Assembly: GCA_036498265.1 (NCBI GenBank)
Contig: DASYFT010000018.1
Location: 62,001-126,000 of the forward strand
Direction: 5' to 3'
DNA length: 64,000 nt
From: Palsa-744 sp036498265
GTDB taxonomy: Bacteria > Actinomycetota > Thermoleophilia > Solirubrobacterales > Solirubrobacteraceae
Of this stretch, positions 24,428-32,704 are shown piece after piece. Each line of letters begins with the position of its first letter. Position 1 is the stretch's first letter. The position numbers and the translations under genes were made by a program. Below the pieces are notes generated by a model. The model ran no database searches and was not told the DNA's origin. It saw only the letters and a program-made list of their open reading frames with translations.

Positions 24428-27202
24428 CTAAGGCAACCGGCGAGCGAGCTGTGTGCGTGACTTCACGTCGAGCTTGCGGAACGCCTTGCGTAGGTGGTAC
24501 TCGACGGTGCTCGGGCTGATGAACAGCTGAGCGGCGATTTCTCGATTGGTGTCACCGTTCGCCGCGAGACGGGCGATCTGCGTCTCCTGCGGCGTGAGCT
24601 GGCCAAGCGTGTCCACGGTCCGTTTGCGGGCACGCTCGCCGGTCGCCAGCAGCTCGCGTTCGGCGCGGCGCGCGAACGCGGCGGCGCCCATGCGCGTGAA
24701 CTGCTCGAGCGCGCTGCGCAACTGCGCCCGGGCGTCCACGCGGCGGCGTTCGCGCCTCAACCACTCTCCGTAGAGGAGCGTCGTGCGCGCGAGCTCGAAG
24801 CGGAGACGGGTCCCTGAGAGGTGCTCGATGGACTCGCGGTATGAGCGATCTGCGGTCTCGCCCTCGCTGAGTAGTGCGCGGAGGCGCTGGTCGATCCCGC
24901 TTGCCCAGCTGGAGCGAAGGACGCGGGCCCTCTCCGAGACCCAGCGCGAGGCGTGCTCGAGCGTCGCACGCTCGTGTGTCCTTGATGCTGCCTCCGCGAG
25001 CTCCGGCACGAGCAGCGTTCCGTACGCGATCGGATCCTCGGATTGGAGGGCCTCCCGGACCACCTCGAACGCGGCATCGTGTCGACCCAGGCTGTTGTAG
25101 AGCACAGAGCGTGCGTAGGTGCTCGACCTCCATCGCCGCGAGGCTGCCTCCTCGGAGCTTGCCTCGATCAGTTCGGAGGCCGTCGCCTCATCGCCGCGAA
25201 GCACGGCGAGGATGATCGGGGCGTTGACGAGCGCTCGGCTTCCGATCGACTCGGCGATCGCTCGTGACTCGTCGAGCAAGAGCTCGGCGGTGCTCAGCTC
25301 GCCCGCGAGCATGTGGCTCCTCGCCAGGAAGCTGAGCACGAACTGCAGGTGTCCGACCGCCCCCGTGTCGCGTGCGACTTGAACCTCACGGGCGGCGAGC
25401 ACGTTGGACGCCTCCGCGTCCCACAGCTCCAGCGCGACCATGTCCGCGTCCCGCACACGCGAGAGGGAGAGCGGTCGGCCGGGTTCCTCTCGGGCGACAC
25501 GAATTGTGAGCTCGAGGGCCCGGGCGAGTGCGGGTGCGGCCGCAGCGAATCCGTCGGTCAAGCGGGTCGAGAGGGCGTCGAGCAGGACGTCGACCGGCCG
25601 CGGCTCGGCGCCGGCCCGGGGCGCAGAGCGCGCAGCGGCCGCGACCGCGGACGCGCCTCCGGGCGCCTCGACGTCGCGCGCGAGCGTGCCCCCCAGGAGT
25701 TCGAGGTAGGTTTCGCGGGCCAGCTCGGGCGCCAGAGGCTCGAAGCGCCTGGCCGCGCTCATGAACAAGGATCCCGCTTCCTCGGCGCGACGTTGCTGCA
25801 CCGCGATCTGGGCCTGCAAGAGCTCGGCCCGTGCACGCTCGAGCTCGTCGATCTCGCCCGCCTCGACGGCCAGTAGGAGCGTCAACGCGGCGTCGAGGTC
25901 GCCCGCGTCGCGCTTGGCGGTCGCCGCCAACAGCTGGCGCCGCGCGCGACGCGCCGGGTCTGGCGTGAGCGCCGCGGCACGCTCGAGGAATGCGGCCAGG
26001 GCGGCGACGCCGCCGCGAGCTTGCACGCGGCCGGCCGAACGCTCGAGCGCCGCGGCCAGCTCCTCGTCCGGCAGCGACGCCGCCTGCGCCCAGTGCCACG
26101 CGCGGCGATCCGGGTCTATCTCCGGATCGGTTGCTTCCGCCAGCGCTCGGTGGACCGCGCGGCGCTCCTTCAGCCCAGCTGCCCGATACACCGCGGAGCG
26201 AACGAGTGGGTGGCGGAAAACGACCCGGGCACCAAGCTCTGACAGGCCCTCCGCCTCGACGGCTTCGACAGCAGACTCCGGGATTCCGAGGCGGCGGGCC
26301 GCCCGCCAAACGAGCGCTGTGTCGCCGACCGGATCGGCGGCGGCCACGACCAGCAAGCGTCGCGCATCGCCGGGAAGCCCGGCGAGCCGGCGCGTGAAGC
26401 TCTCCTCGATGCTCGCGGACAAGGGCACCGCGGCGGGCAACCCGAACCCGCCGGCGAGCTGGGTCGGCGTCAGGCCGTGCGGCAGCTCCAACAGGGCGAG
26501 CGGGTTGCCATGCGTCTCGAGGACGATCCGGTCCAGCACCCGTTCATCCAGGCGAGCGGGCAAGATCGACTGCAACAGCGCCCGCGCGTCACGATGCCCC
26601 AGGGGCCCGACGTGAAGGTCCGGCAGTCCTGCGAGCGCGCTGCCGAGCTCGCGGGCGGCGAAGACGAGCGCGATCTTCTCCGCCATCAGGCGGCGAGCGA
26701 TGAACGCGAGCGCACCCGCCGACTCGCGATCGAGCCACTGCGCGTCATCGACGAGACACAGCAGCGGCCGCTCCTGCGCCGCCTCAGACAGCAGTCCGAG
26801 GACCGCGAGCCCGACCAGGAAGGGATTCGGAGCCTGTCCGGAACTGAGCCCGAAGGCGACACCGAGCGCATCGCGCTGGGGATCCGGCAGGTGCTCCGAT
26901 CGGTCGAGGACCGAGGAGCACAGCTGTTGCAGCGCCGCGAACGGGAGCTCCATCTCCCCCTCGACCCCGACGGCACGCAGGACCCGGAACTGGCGCGCCT
27001 CCTCGACCGTCCGCTCGAGCAGCGCCGTCTTCCCCACGCCCGGCTCTCCGTGCACCACCAAGACCCCGCCGTCGCCGCCGAGCGCAGCCCCCAGCAGGCG
27101 GCCAAGTGCCTCGCGCTCGCGCTGCCTGCCCAGCAACTGCGTTCCCGGCGGCGAGGAGGAAGCTCGAGCGTGTGACGGCGAACTCATCTGGGGCCAAAGC
27201 AT
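24428..27202 (-). CDS. LAL-type LuxR-family ATPase regulator
   Basis: 924 residues from ATG 27202; ATG 27187 is an alternative. The N-terminal AAA/STAND domain has Walker A HGEPGVGKTA (about 52-59) and Walker B LLCLVDDAQWLD (near 150). A helical, TPR-like middle of about 500 residues follows. The C-terminal LuxR HTH (about 866-920) reads LTPQETQIARLAANGDTNRE and IAAQLFISPSTVEYHLRKAF. LAL proteins activate pathway genes, often for antibiotics or catabolism, in response to a ligand and ATP. It is divergent from the metallo-hydrolase gene, and the 38-bp element (copy 2) lies between them, so it is the best candidate for binding both copies. Confidence 0.92.
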   Translation of the reverse strand: MLWPQMSSPSHARASSSPPGTQLLGRQREREALGRLLGAALGGDGGVLVVHGEPGVGKTALLERTVEEARQFRVLRAVGVEGEMELPFAALQQLCSSVLDRSEHLPDPQRDALGVAFGLSSGQAPNPFLVGLAVLGLLSEAAQERPLLCLVDDAQWLDRESAGALAFIARRLMAEKIALVFAARELGSALAGLPDLHVGPLGHRDARALLQSILPARLDERVLDRIVLETHGNPLALLELPHGLTPTQLAGGFGLPAAVPLSASIEESFTRRLAGLPGDARRLLVVAAADPVGDTALVWRAARRLGIPESAVEAVEAEGLSELGARVVFRHPLVRSAVYRAAGLKERRAVHRALAEATDPEIDPDRRAWHWAQAASLPDEELAAALERSAGRVQARGGVAALAAFLERAAALTPDPARRARRQLLAATAKRDAGDLDAALTLLLAVEAGEIDELERARAELLQAQIAVQQRRAEEAGSLFMSAARRFEPLAPELARETYLELLGGTLARDVEAPGGASAVAAAARSAPRAGAEPRPVDVLLDALSTRLTDGFAAAAPALARALELTIRVAREEPGRPLSLSRVRDADMVALELWDAEASNVLAAREVQVARDTGAVGHLQFVLSFLARSHMLAGELSTAELLLDESRAIAESIGSRALVNAPIILAVLRGDEATASELIEASSEEAASRRWRSSTYARSVLYNSLGRHDAAFEVVREALQSEDPIAYGTLLVPELAEAASRTHERATLEHASRWVSERARVLRSSWASGIDQRLRALLSEGETADRSYRESIEHLSGTRLRFELARTTLLYGEWLRRERRRVDARAQLRSALEQFTRMGAAAFARRAERELLATGERARKRTVDTLGQLTPQETQIARLAANGDTNREIAAQLFISPSTVEYHLRKAFRKLDVKSRTQLARRLP

Positions 27203-27213
27203 GACTCAGGACC

Positions 27214-27251
27214 ACGCTCGGGTGGCGGACTAAGGAATTCGGGGATGCGAT
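27214..27251. promoter_or_regulatory. 38-bp conserved upstream element, copy 2
   Basis: It lies between the start of the LAL regulator and the divergent metallo-hydrolase and is 33/38 identical to 21724-21761. Similarity extends weakly another ten bases to the left. It contains CTAAGGAATTC, whose AAGGA could double as a ribosome site for an alternative hydrolase start at 27245. Confidence 0.55.
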
Positions 27252-27280
27252 GGCCGGCCTGCCGCTTCACGATCGTGTCC

Positions 27281-28279
27281 ATGACCACACCGGACACGAC
27301 AACCGAGGCACACGCGAACACTCGCCCCAGCAGCGCCGAGAAGCTGCCGGACTACGCCCCGATCCCCAGGCCGGCGCTCGGCCCTGCGCTCAACGAACAG
27401 GGCTACTACGTCGGACGTGTCGAGCAGAACCTCTATTGGGTCACCGACGGCACCTACCAGTCGGCGTTCCTCACCACGAAGGACGGCGTCGTCCTGCTCG
27501 ACGCGCCGCCGACGATCGGTCACAACATCCAGCGTGCTGTCGACGAGATCGCTCTCGCCAACGGCGTCAGCAACAGGGTCACCCACCTCGTCTACTCCCA
27601 CCATCACGCCGACCACGCCGGCGCGTCATCGCTGTTCGACAAAAGCATCGCGCGCATCGGGCACGAAGAGACCCGCAAGCTCCTGTTGCGCGACGACGAC
27701 CCGGCGAGGCCCCCGCCTGAGGAGACCTTCCAGGACCGCCGCACGCTCGAGATCGGCGGCGAGCGTATCGAGCTGGCGTTCCACGGCTCCAACCACTCGC
27801 CGGACAACATCTTCATCCACCTGCCCGACCACCACGCGCTCATGCTCGTCGACATCGTCAACCCCGGCTGGGCGCCGGTGTACCAGAGCAACCTCACCGA
27901 GGACGTGCAGGGCTACATCGGGGCGTCCTCCACGGCTCTCACCTACCCGTGGAAGCACTTCATCGGCGGCCACATGGGCAGGCTTGGCACGCGCGAGGAC
28001 ATGGCGGTGCACCAGAACTACATGGCGGACATCGAGGCCAGCTCCCGCAGGGCGATCGATGACCTCGACCCAACGCCGTACTTCGTCAAGTACGGAGAGA
28101 ACAGCTGGGCGGCGGTCAGGGGCTACCTCGACGCGATCACCGCGGCCGCTGCCACACCCGTAATCGAGAAGTACACCGGCGTGCTGGCCGCGGCGGACGT
28201 GTTCACCGCCAGCACGACCTTCCACGTCATGCAGTCACTACGCCTCGACCTGGGGTACGGCTCCCAGGTTCATCCATAA
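27281..28279 (+). CDS. Metallo-beta-lactamase-fold hydrolase
   Basis: 332 residues from ATG 27281; ATG 27245 would add 12 residues and has AAGGA eight bases upstream. The metal-binding motif SHHHADHAG (H107, H109, D111, H112 in this numbering) is the H-x-H-x-D-H signature. Further candidate ligands lie in HGSNHSPDN, MLVDIVNPGW and FIGGHMGRLG. The segment NLYWVTDGTYQSAFLTT opens the fold. The family covers lactonases, thioesterases and sulfatases; the substrate is not determined by sequence. It is the first gene of the accessory run downstream of the LAL regulator, with a copy of the 38-bp element in front. Confidence 0.88.
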   Translation: MTTPDTTTEAHANTRPSSAEKLPDYAPIPRPALGPALNEQGYYVGRVEQNLYWVTDGTYQSAFLTTKDGVVLLDAPPTIGHNIQRAVDEIALANGVSNRVTHLVYSHHHADHAGASSLFDKSIARIGHEETRKLLLRDDDPARPPPEETFQDRRTLEIGGERIELAFHGSNHSPDNIFIHLPDHHALMLVDIVNPGWAPVYQSNLTEDVQGYIGASSTALTYPWKHFIGGHMGRLGTREDMAVHQNYMADIEASSRRAIDDLDPTPYFVKYGENSWAAVRGYLDAITAAAATPVIEKYTGVLAAADVFTASTTFHVMQSLRLDLGYGSQVHP

Positions 28280-28349
28280 GCCCGAGCGAGATGAATTCCA
28301 CCGCAGACGCGCCCGAGAGCTGAGAACCCACGAGAAGGAGAAAGAAACG

Positions 28350-29006
28350 ATGAACAGCAATCCAGGGGTCTGGACCAGCGAGGAGTCCGCGCTGGTGCTG
28401 ATCGACTACCAGAAAGAGCAGCTCGAATCGATCCGCTCTGAAACGCCTGCCGATCTGATCGAATTCCACGTCCGCTGGCTGGTCAAGGTCGCGAAGGCGT
28501 TCGACATGCCGATCGTGCTGTCGACAGTCGGGGTCGAGTACGGGTTCAACAGCCCGACGCAACCAGCGATCCTCGCCGAGCTTGCCGGTATCGAGCCGAT
28601 CGACCGGTCGTCGATGGACTCGTTCGAGGACGAGAAGTTCCGTGAAGCCGTCGCGGCGACGGGGCGCAAGCGGTTGATCTTCGGGGGCCTCCAAACCGAG
28701 GTCTGCTTGGCGTTCGCGGTGCTCGAGGCACTCAAGCGCGACTACGAGGCGCAGTTTGTGACCGATGCCGTCGGCAGTCGGTCCCAGATCGAGCACAGAA
28801 CGGCGATCGAACGGCTGTCCCTCGCCGGCGCCGTGCCGAACAGCGCTATCGGCGTGTTCTGCGAGCTCTTCCGCGACTGGGCTGGGCCGCTCGGCCCTGC
28901 TGCCCAAGAGCTCAGCGGGTGGTATTTCAGGGAAGTCCCGAAGGTCACCGACACCGTGGGTGTGGCGGAAGCGGAGGCTCTCCGCGCGGAAGGCGAGCCG
29001 GCGTAG
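28350..29006 (+). CDS. Isochorismatase-fold cysteine hydrolase (YcaC-like) 1
   Basis: 218 residues, ATG start with AAGGAG upstream. The fold begins with ALVLIDYQKEQ (Asp19) and carries the nucleophile in GGLQTEVCLAF (Cys119). VAATGRKRLIFGGLQTEVC and DAVGSRSQIEHRTAIERL parallel E. coli YcaC. Members hydrolyse isochorismate, nicotinamide or unknown amides and esters; YcaC itself has no settled substrate. It sits 70 bases after the metallo-hydrolase and before a second member of the same family, suggesting tandem duplication and specialisation. A role in opening or trimming an amide- or ester-containing compound is an inference only. Confidence 0.88.
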   Translation: MNSNPGVWTSEESALVLIDYQKEQLESIRSETPADLIEFHVRWLVKVAKAFDMPIVLSTVGVEYGFNSPTQPAILAELAGIEPIDRSSMDSFEDEKFREAVAATGRKRLIFGGLQTEVCLAFAVLEALKRDYEAQFVTDAVGSRSQIEHRTAIERLSLAGAVPNSAIGVFCELFRDWAGPLGPAAQELSGWYFREVPKVTDTVGVAEAEALRAEGEPA

Positions 29007-29187
29007 AGATGTCGCTCCGCCTCGAAGGTAAGGCCCGGGCATCACCGGCGCGGGCGGAGCATGGGCGGCGCATCGGCTCTCGCCCTTGCAAACACACTGA
29101 GAAGCCCGTGGCCAACCGCCTGAATCATGGACGACCTCGGTGCCTCATTCGTCCTATCCGCTACGCATCGACCTGAAGGAGGAAGTG

Positions 29188-29799
29188 ATGACAAGCCAGG
29201 AGCCGCGCGACCCGGTCGCAGATCACCTCATCACGCCCGAGAACTCGGCGCTCGCCGTCATCGACTATCAGCCCAGCCAAATCGAAGCCGTGCGCTCGAT
29301 AGACCAGGACCTCCTGCTCGAGAACATCGTCTCGACGGTGAAGGTGGCCAACGTCTTCGGCGTCCCCATCATCCATTCGACGATCAACGTGGCCAACGGC
29401 CAGGGGCCGACGGTGGAGGGACTCGCCGAGGAGCTGGGCGACTACCCACCGATCGACCGCACGGCGATCAACTCCTGGGAGGACGTCGACTTCTTGGCAG
29501 CTGTCCGAGCCACGGGACGCCGCAAGCTGATCTTGTGCGCGCTCTGGACCGAGGTCTGCATGACATTTCCGGCTCTAGACGCGATGCGCGACGGCTACGA
29601 GGTGTATCCGGTCGTCGACGCCATCGCCGGGACCTCGCCAGAGGCGCATCGCGCTGGGATCGAGCGGACCGTCCAAGCGGGCGCCCAGCCGATCGGCTGG
29701 GTCTCGCTCGCCTGCGAGCTGCAACGGGACTGGGCGCGCACCGAGACGGTCCCGCAGATTGTGGAGATCGTCATCAATGAGCGTCTCGCCAAGGAGTGA
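29188..29799 (+). CDS. Isochorismatase-fold cysteine hydrolase (YcaC-like) 2
   Basis: 203 residues from ATG 29188 with GAAGGAGGAAG upstream, a strong ribosome site. Asp26 in LAVIDYQPSQI and Cys124 in LCALWTEVCMTF mark the catalytic centre. The middle INSWEDVDFLAAVRATGRR matches the YcaC-type loop closely. It is clearly homologous to the preceding hydrolase but not near-identical, so the duplication is old. A 181-base gap without coding potential separates the two. Just after its stop comes a fragment of an AlkA gene, so the region has been rearranged. Confidence 0.88.
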   Translation: MTSQEPRDPVADHLITPENSALAVIDYQPSQIEAVRSIDQDLLLENIVSTVKVANVFGVPIIHSTINVANGQGPTVEGLAEELGDYPPIDRTAINSWEDVDFLAAVRATGRRKLILCALWTEVCMTFPALDAMRDGYEVYPVVDAIAGTSPEAHRAGIERTVQAGAQPIGWVSLACELQRDWARTETVPQIVEIVINERLAKE

Positions 29800-29802
29800 T
29801 GT

Positions 29803-29943
29803 GGGACCGGCGTGCGGAACGCGTACGGCTTCGACCACCTCCCAACCGAGGACGAGATGATGCAGATAGCCGAGCGCTGGCGCCCTTACCGGAGCGTCGC
29901 GGTCAGCTACCTGTTCGCGTCCGATTACGAGAAAGGAACGTGA
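29803..29943 (+). pseudogene. 3' fragment of an AlkA-type glycosylase gene
   Basis: The frame reads VRNAYGFDHLPTEDEMMQ, IAERWRPYRSVAVSYLFA and SDYEKGT to TGA 29941-29943. It aligns with the end of the intact glycosylase at 20531 (AYGFDHVPTDDEVTELSN, RWRPYRSLAVSYLFAS, GYETAS): about 27 of 40 residues are identical. An in-frame stop at 29797-29799 lies just upstream, and the HhH motif and catalytic Asp are absent. The remnant's end provides the GAAAGGA ribosome site for the next gene, whose ATG overlaps its TGA. The divergence suggests it came from a different alkA copy, not from a recent duplication. Confidence 0.8.
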
Positions 29944-30539
29944 TGCAAGCACCAAACCTCAAGGGTGTCGGGATCATTGGCGCCGGCCACATCGGTCAGA
30001 CGATGGCGCGGATTGCACGCCGTGCCAACCGACAGGTCGTCATCTCCAACGACAAAGGGCCCGACTCGTTGAACTCGGTGGTCGCCGAGCTCGGCGATGG
30101 CGTGCGGGCGGGTTCGGTTGAGGACGCCGCAGCGACGGACATCGTGGTGCTGGCGGTGACGTGGCCCAACGTGCCGCGGGCCGTCGAGGGACTCGACTTG
30201 AGTGGGCGGATCGTTATCGACCCCACCAACGACTTCGACGGCGCCGACCTGAACGGACGCACCTCCAGTGAGCTCGTCGCCGATCTCGTTGCGCCCGCGC
30301 GCGTGGTGAAGGCGGGCAATACGCTCGAGTTTTCCGTGCTCGCCGCCGACCCCCGCGAGGCGGGCGGCCAGCGTGTGATCTTCCTCTCAGGCGATGACGG
30401 CGACGCGAAGTCCGAAGTCGCGACCCTGTTCGAGGCGGCAGGATTCTTCGTCATCGACCTCGGCGGCCTGCGTAGTGGGGGCGAGATGCAGCAGGTCGGC
30501 GGCCCACTGGCCGGCAAGAACCTGATTCGCCTCCCGTGA
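29943..30539 (+). CDS. F420/NADP-type reductase (NADP oxidoreductase, coenzyme F420-dependent family)
   Basis: 198 residues from ATG 29943, overlapping the TGA of the alkA fragment. The N-terminal nucleotide-binding motif is GVGIIGAGHIGQTMA, followed by RQVVISNDKGPDSL. The middle has ATDIVVLAVTWPNVPRAVEG and GRIVIDPTNDFDG, and the end has GFFVIDLGGLRSGGEMQQVGG, all typical of PF03807 small reductases, which include F420H2:NADP oxidoreductase. Such proteins move hydride between NADP and F420 or reduce small organics. F420 use is plausible because another F420-type protein lies at 37039, but the cofactor is not proven here. Confidence 0.85.
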   Translation: MQAPNLKGVGIIGAGHIGQTMARIARRANRQVVISNDKGPDSLNSVVAELGDGVRAGSVEDAAATDIVVLAVTWPNVPRAVEGLDLSGRIVIDPTNDFDGADLNGRTSSELVADLVAPARVVKAGNTLEFSVLAADPREAGGQRVIFLSGDDGDAKSEVATLFEAAGFFVIDLGGLRSGGEMQQVGGPLAGKNLIRLP

Positions 30540-30631
30540 GGCGTCGCGCACGCTGAATGGAACGGGACAACCGAAGAAACAGCCTGCATGCAATCGCCCA
30601 GTGCGGTAACTGACAAGGAGGACTTAGCGAC

Positions 30632-31396
30632 ATGAGCACGCCTGCATACTTCGAGAAGTACGAGAATCTGGCGTTCAACCGGGACGAGGACGGAGTGCTC
30701 GTACTGCGCTTTCACACCGACGACGGCCCGGCGGTGTTCACCGGTCAGACGCACCAGGACCTTCCATCCGCCCTCGAGGACGTGTCGCTCGACGGCGACA
30801 ACACGGCGCTGGTCATCACCGGCACCGGTGATTCCTTCATGGACCAGATCGACGGCCCCAGTCTCGGGGAGATCTTCAAGCCGGCTGTTTGGGAGAAAGC
30901 ACGCGTCGAGGGCGCCAAGATCCTCCAGCGTCTGCTCGACTTGCCGATGCCCGTCGTCGGTGTCGCGAACGGGCCAGCGACGGTCCATTCGGAGTATCTG
31001 CTCCTCGCCGACATCCACATCGCGTCCGAGCGGGCCACCTACGGCGACTTGCCCCATCCCGCGCTCGGGATCACTGCGGGCGACGGGCTGCACGTCGTTT
31101 GGGAGGAGATCGCCGGTACTGCGCGCGCTAAGTGGCTGCTATGGACCGGCGAGCAGATCGACGCCCAGACGGCACTCCAGTGGGGGGTCGTCAGCGAGGT
31201 GTTGCCACACGGACGAGCGCTCGAGCGGGGTATCGAAATCGCACACAGCCTCGCCAGCAAGCCCGCCCTCTATCGGTCGCTTCAGAAGCAGACGCTCAAC
31301 CTCAACCTCCGGCGACGGATCACGCAGGACGTTCCCTTCGGGATGGCCCTCGAGGGGCTGACCGCAGCCGATCTGCCCTACCAGAACGAGGGATGA
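30632..31396 (+). CDS. Crotonase resembling 6-oxocamphor hydrolase
   Basis: 254 residues, ATG start with AAGGAGG-like sequence upstream. The crotonase fold is evident from VTGTGDSF-type (ALVITGTGDSFMDQID) and VVGVANGPA segments. It matches the 6-oxocamphor hydrolase layout: His119 in VHSEYLLLAD, His142 in YGDLPHPALG and Asp151 in ITAGDG. The spacings of 23 and 9 residues equal those of the known enzyme's H122, H145 and D154 (recalled). That enzyme cleaves a C-C bond in a beta-diketone by a retro-Claisen reaction without CoA. A similar beta-diketone hydrolase is the best guess; ordinary enoyl-CoA hydratase is less likely. Confidence 0.78.
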   Translation: MSTPAYFEKYENLAFNRDEDGVLVLRFHTDDGPAVFTGQTHQDLPSALEDVSLDGDNTALVITGTGDSFMDQIDGPSLGEIFKPAVWEKARVEGAKILQRLLDLPMPVVGVANGPATVHSEYLLLADIHIASERATYGDLPHPALGITAGDGLHVVWEEIAGTARAKWLLWTGEQIDAQTALQWGVVSEVLPHGRALERGIEIAHSLASKPALYRSLQKQTLNLNLRRRITQDVPFGMALEGLTAADLPYQNEG

Positions 31397-31397
31397 C

Positions 31398-31661
31398 ATG
31401 CATGCAGTCGTCACTGCGTTGACGTTCGATGACCGATCCGCTGCCGAGGCCGAGCTCGCTGAGATCGTGTCGCGGGTCTCCGGCATGCCGGGCTTCGTAG
31501 ACGGCTACTGGGTGGCGCTCGGAGCCGATCGGGGCATGTCGATCCTCGTCTTCGACTCACAGGAGGCGGCGCAAGCGCTCGCGAAATTCGCGCGGGGTGC
31601 GCCCTATGCGTCCGTGACACCGGGGGCAATCGAACTGGGCGAAGTCCTGGCGCACGCCTAG
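31398..31661 (+). CDS. ABM-like dimeric alpha/beta-barrel protein
   Basis: 87 residues from ATG 31398, one base after the crotonase stop, so the two are tightly coupled. The pattern HAVVTALTFDDRSAAEAELA, VSGMPGFVDGYWVALG and GMSILVFDSQEAAQALAKF matches the antibiotic-biosynthesis-monooxygenase/stress-responsive barrel superfamily. Such small proteins act as cofactor-free oxygenases, or as non-catalytic partners. The G-x-x-x-G-Y-W-V core suggests an ABM-type hydrophobic pocket. The function beyond the fold is not known. Confidence 0.72.
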   Translation: MHAVVTALTFDDRSAAEAELAEIVSRVSGMPGFVDGYWVALGADRGMSILVFDSQEAAQALAKFARGAPYASVTPGAIELGEVLAHA

Positions 31662-31710
31662 CGTGAACCAACCCACGCCACGTGCTGATCGGGGGCCGGG
31701 ACGCCGAGAC

Positions 31711-32565
31711 TCAGGTGGCATTAGGCGCGGCCAGTCGGTGGAGGACTTCGAGGCTTCCGGTGTCCGGCGGAGCAGTCATCACCAGGAGGAGCTGCTCGTC
31801 GTCTGGGAGGCGCAGAACCTGCCAGTCGAGGAGGTAGGAGCCGGTCAGCGGATGGGTGTAGCTTCGTGTGCCGAAAGCCGCGTAGCTGGGGTGGCGTTCT
31901 GCCCACCACGTGCGGAAGTCGGCGTCCGCCAGAGACAGTTCGCCAATCAGCCTCGCCAAACGCGGTTTGAACGGGGCGTTGGCGGAGGCACGGACGAAGC
32001 CGACGGCTGCCCGTGCGACTGGTCCCCAATCGACGAAGCGGCCGCGGAAGTCCGCGTCAAGGAAAAGCATCCGCAGAAAGTTGCGTTCGTTGCGGCGCAC
32101 CGTCGCGAAGTCCGTGAGGACCGCCGCAGCTAGCTGGTTCCATGCGAGGACGTCGAGATACCGACTGAGTACGACAGCCGGGCTGTCGCAGAGGTTCTCG
32201 ATCAGCTGGTGCGTCTGCGGTCGGACGCCTTCCGCATCCCGCGGCTGGTGGTGGTGGAGATCGTCCTTATTCGCGAGCTTGTATAGGTAGCTGCGCTCGT
32301 CTTTGCCGAGACGAAGAGCGGAGGCAAGCGCTGCGAGTACCTCCCCTGAGGCGCTGGCTACGCGGCCTTGCTCGAGACGGGTGTAGTAGTCGGTGCTGAT
32401 CATCGCCAGCTGGGCGACCTCCTCGCGGCGAAGGCCTCGCACGCGCCGGTTCCCGGTGCCGTCAAGGCCGACCGTTGTCGGATCGAGCTCGCCTCGGCGA
32501 GCCCGCAGGAACGCGCCGAGTTCCCTCGGCCCATCAAGGACCGGTACCGGGTCGGACGCCAGCAC
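31711..32565 (-). CDS. XRE-family regulator with MmyB-like ligand domain
   Basis: 284 residues from GTG 32565. The HTH covers about 14-80: ELGAFLRARRGELDP, RVRGLRREEVAQLAMISTDY and YTRLEQGRVASASGEVLAAL. The Y-Y-T-R-L-E-Q-G-R motif is the hallmark of MmyB-like regulators. The C-terminal domain (about 110-284) has AWNQLAAAVLTDF, NFLRMLFLDADFRGRFVDW and LTGSYLLDWQVLRLPDDEQL, typical of MmyB-like fatty-acid-binding domains. These regulators usually sit beside, and divergent to, oxidoreductase genes they control. It is divergent from an NTF2-like gene, with palindromes in between. Confidence 0.9.
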   Translation of the reverse strand: MLASDPVPVLDGPRELGAFLRARRGELDPTTVGLDGTGNRRVRGLRREEVAQLAMISTDYYTRLEQGRVASASGEVLAALASALRLGKDERSYLYKLANKDDLHHHQPRDAEGVRPQTHQLIENLCDSPAVVLSRYLDVLAWNQLAAAVLTDFATVRRNERNFLRMLFLDADFRGRFVDWGPVARAAVGFVRASANAPFKPRLARLIGELSLADADFRTWWAERHPSYAAFGTRSYTHPLTGSYLLDWQVLRLPDDEQLLLVMTAPPDTGSLEVLHRLAAPNAT

Positions 32566-32602
32566 ACCAGCAATCTACTCCCGGGGTCGCGAATCTTGCA
32601 TG

Positions 32603-32623
32603 GGAAGGATCTTTCCTAGGAAA
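32603..32623. promoter_or_regulatory. Overlapping palindromes in the XRE/NTF2 intergenic region
   Basis: TTTCCTAGGAAA at 32612-32623 is a perfect 12-bp palindrome. It overlaps the near-perfect GGAAGGATCTTTCC at 32603-32616. The pair lies 38 bases from the XRE start and about 80 bases before the rightward NTF2-like gene. It is a candidate operator for the adjacent XRE regulator. Confidence 0.5.
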
Positions 32624-32704
32624 CGCTCTGCTCCTTGTGGACCGCCTCCGCTGCGGACATCTTGTCTGCGCATGCAGCAACGGCACGAAAAGTAAGGAGA
32701 AACG

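Noticed and set aside
28280..28349. A third copy of the 38-bp element before the first isochorismatase-like gene
   Set aside because: Only GATGAATTCC is shared in part; the CTAAGGAATTC core is absent.
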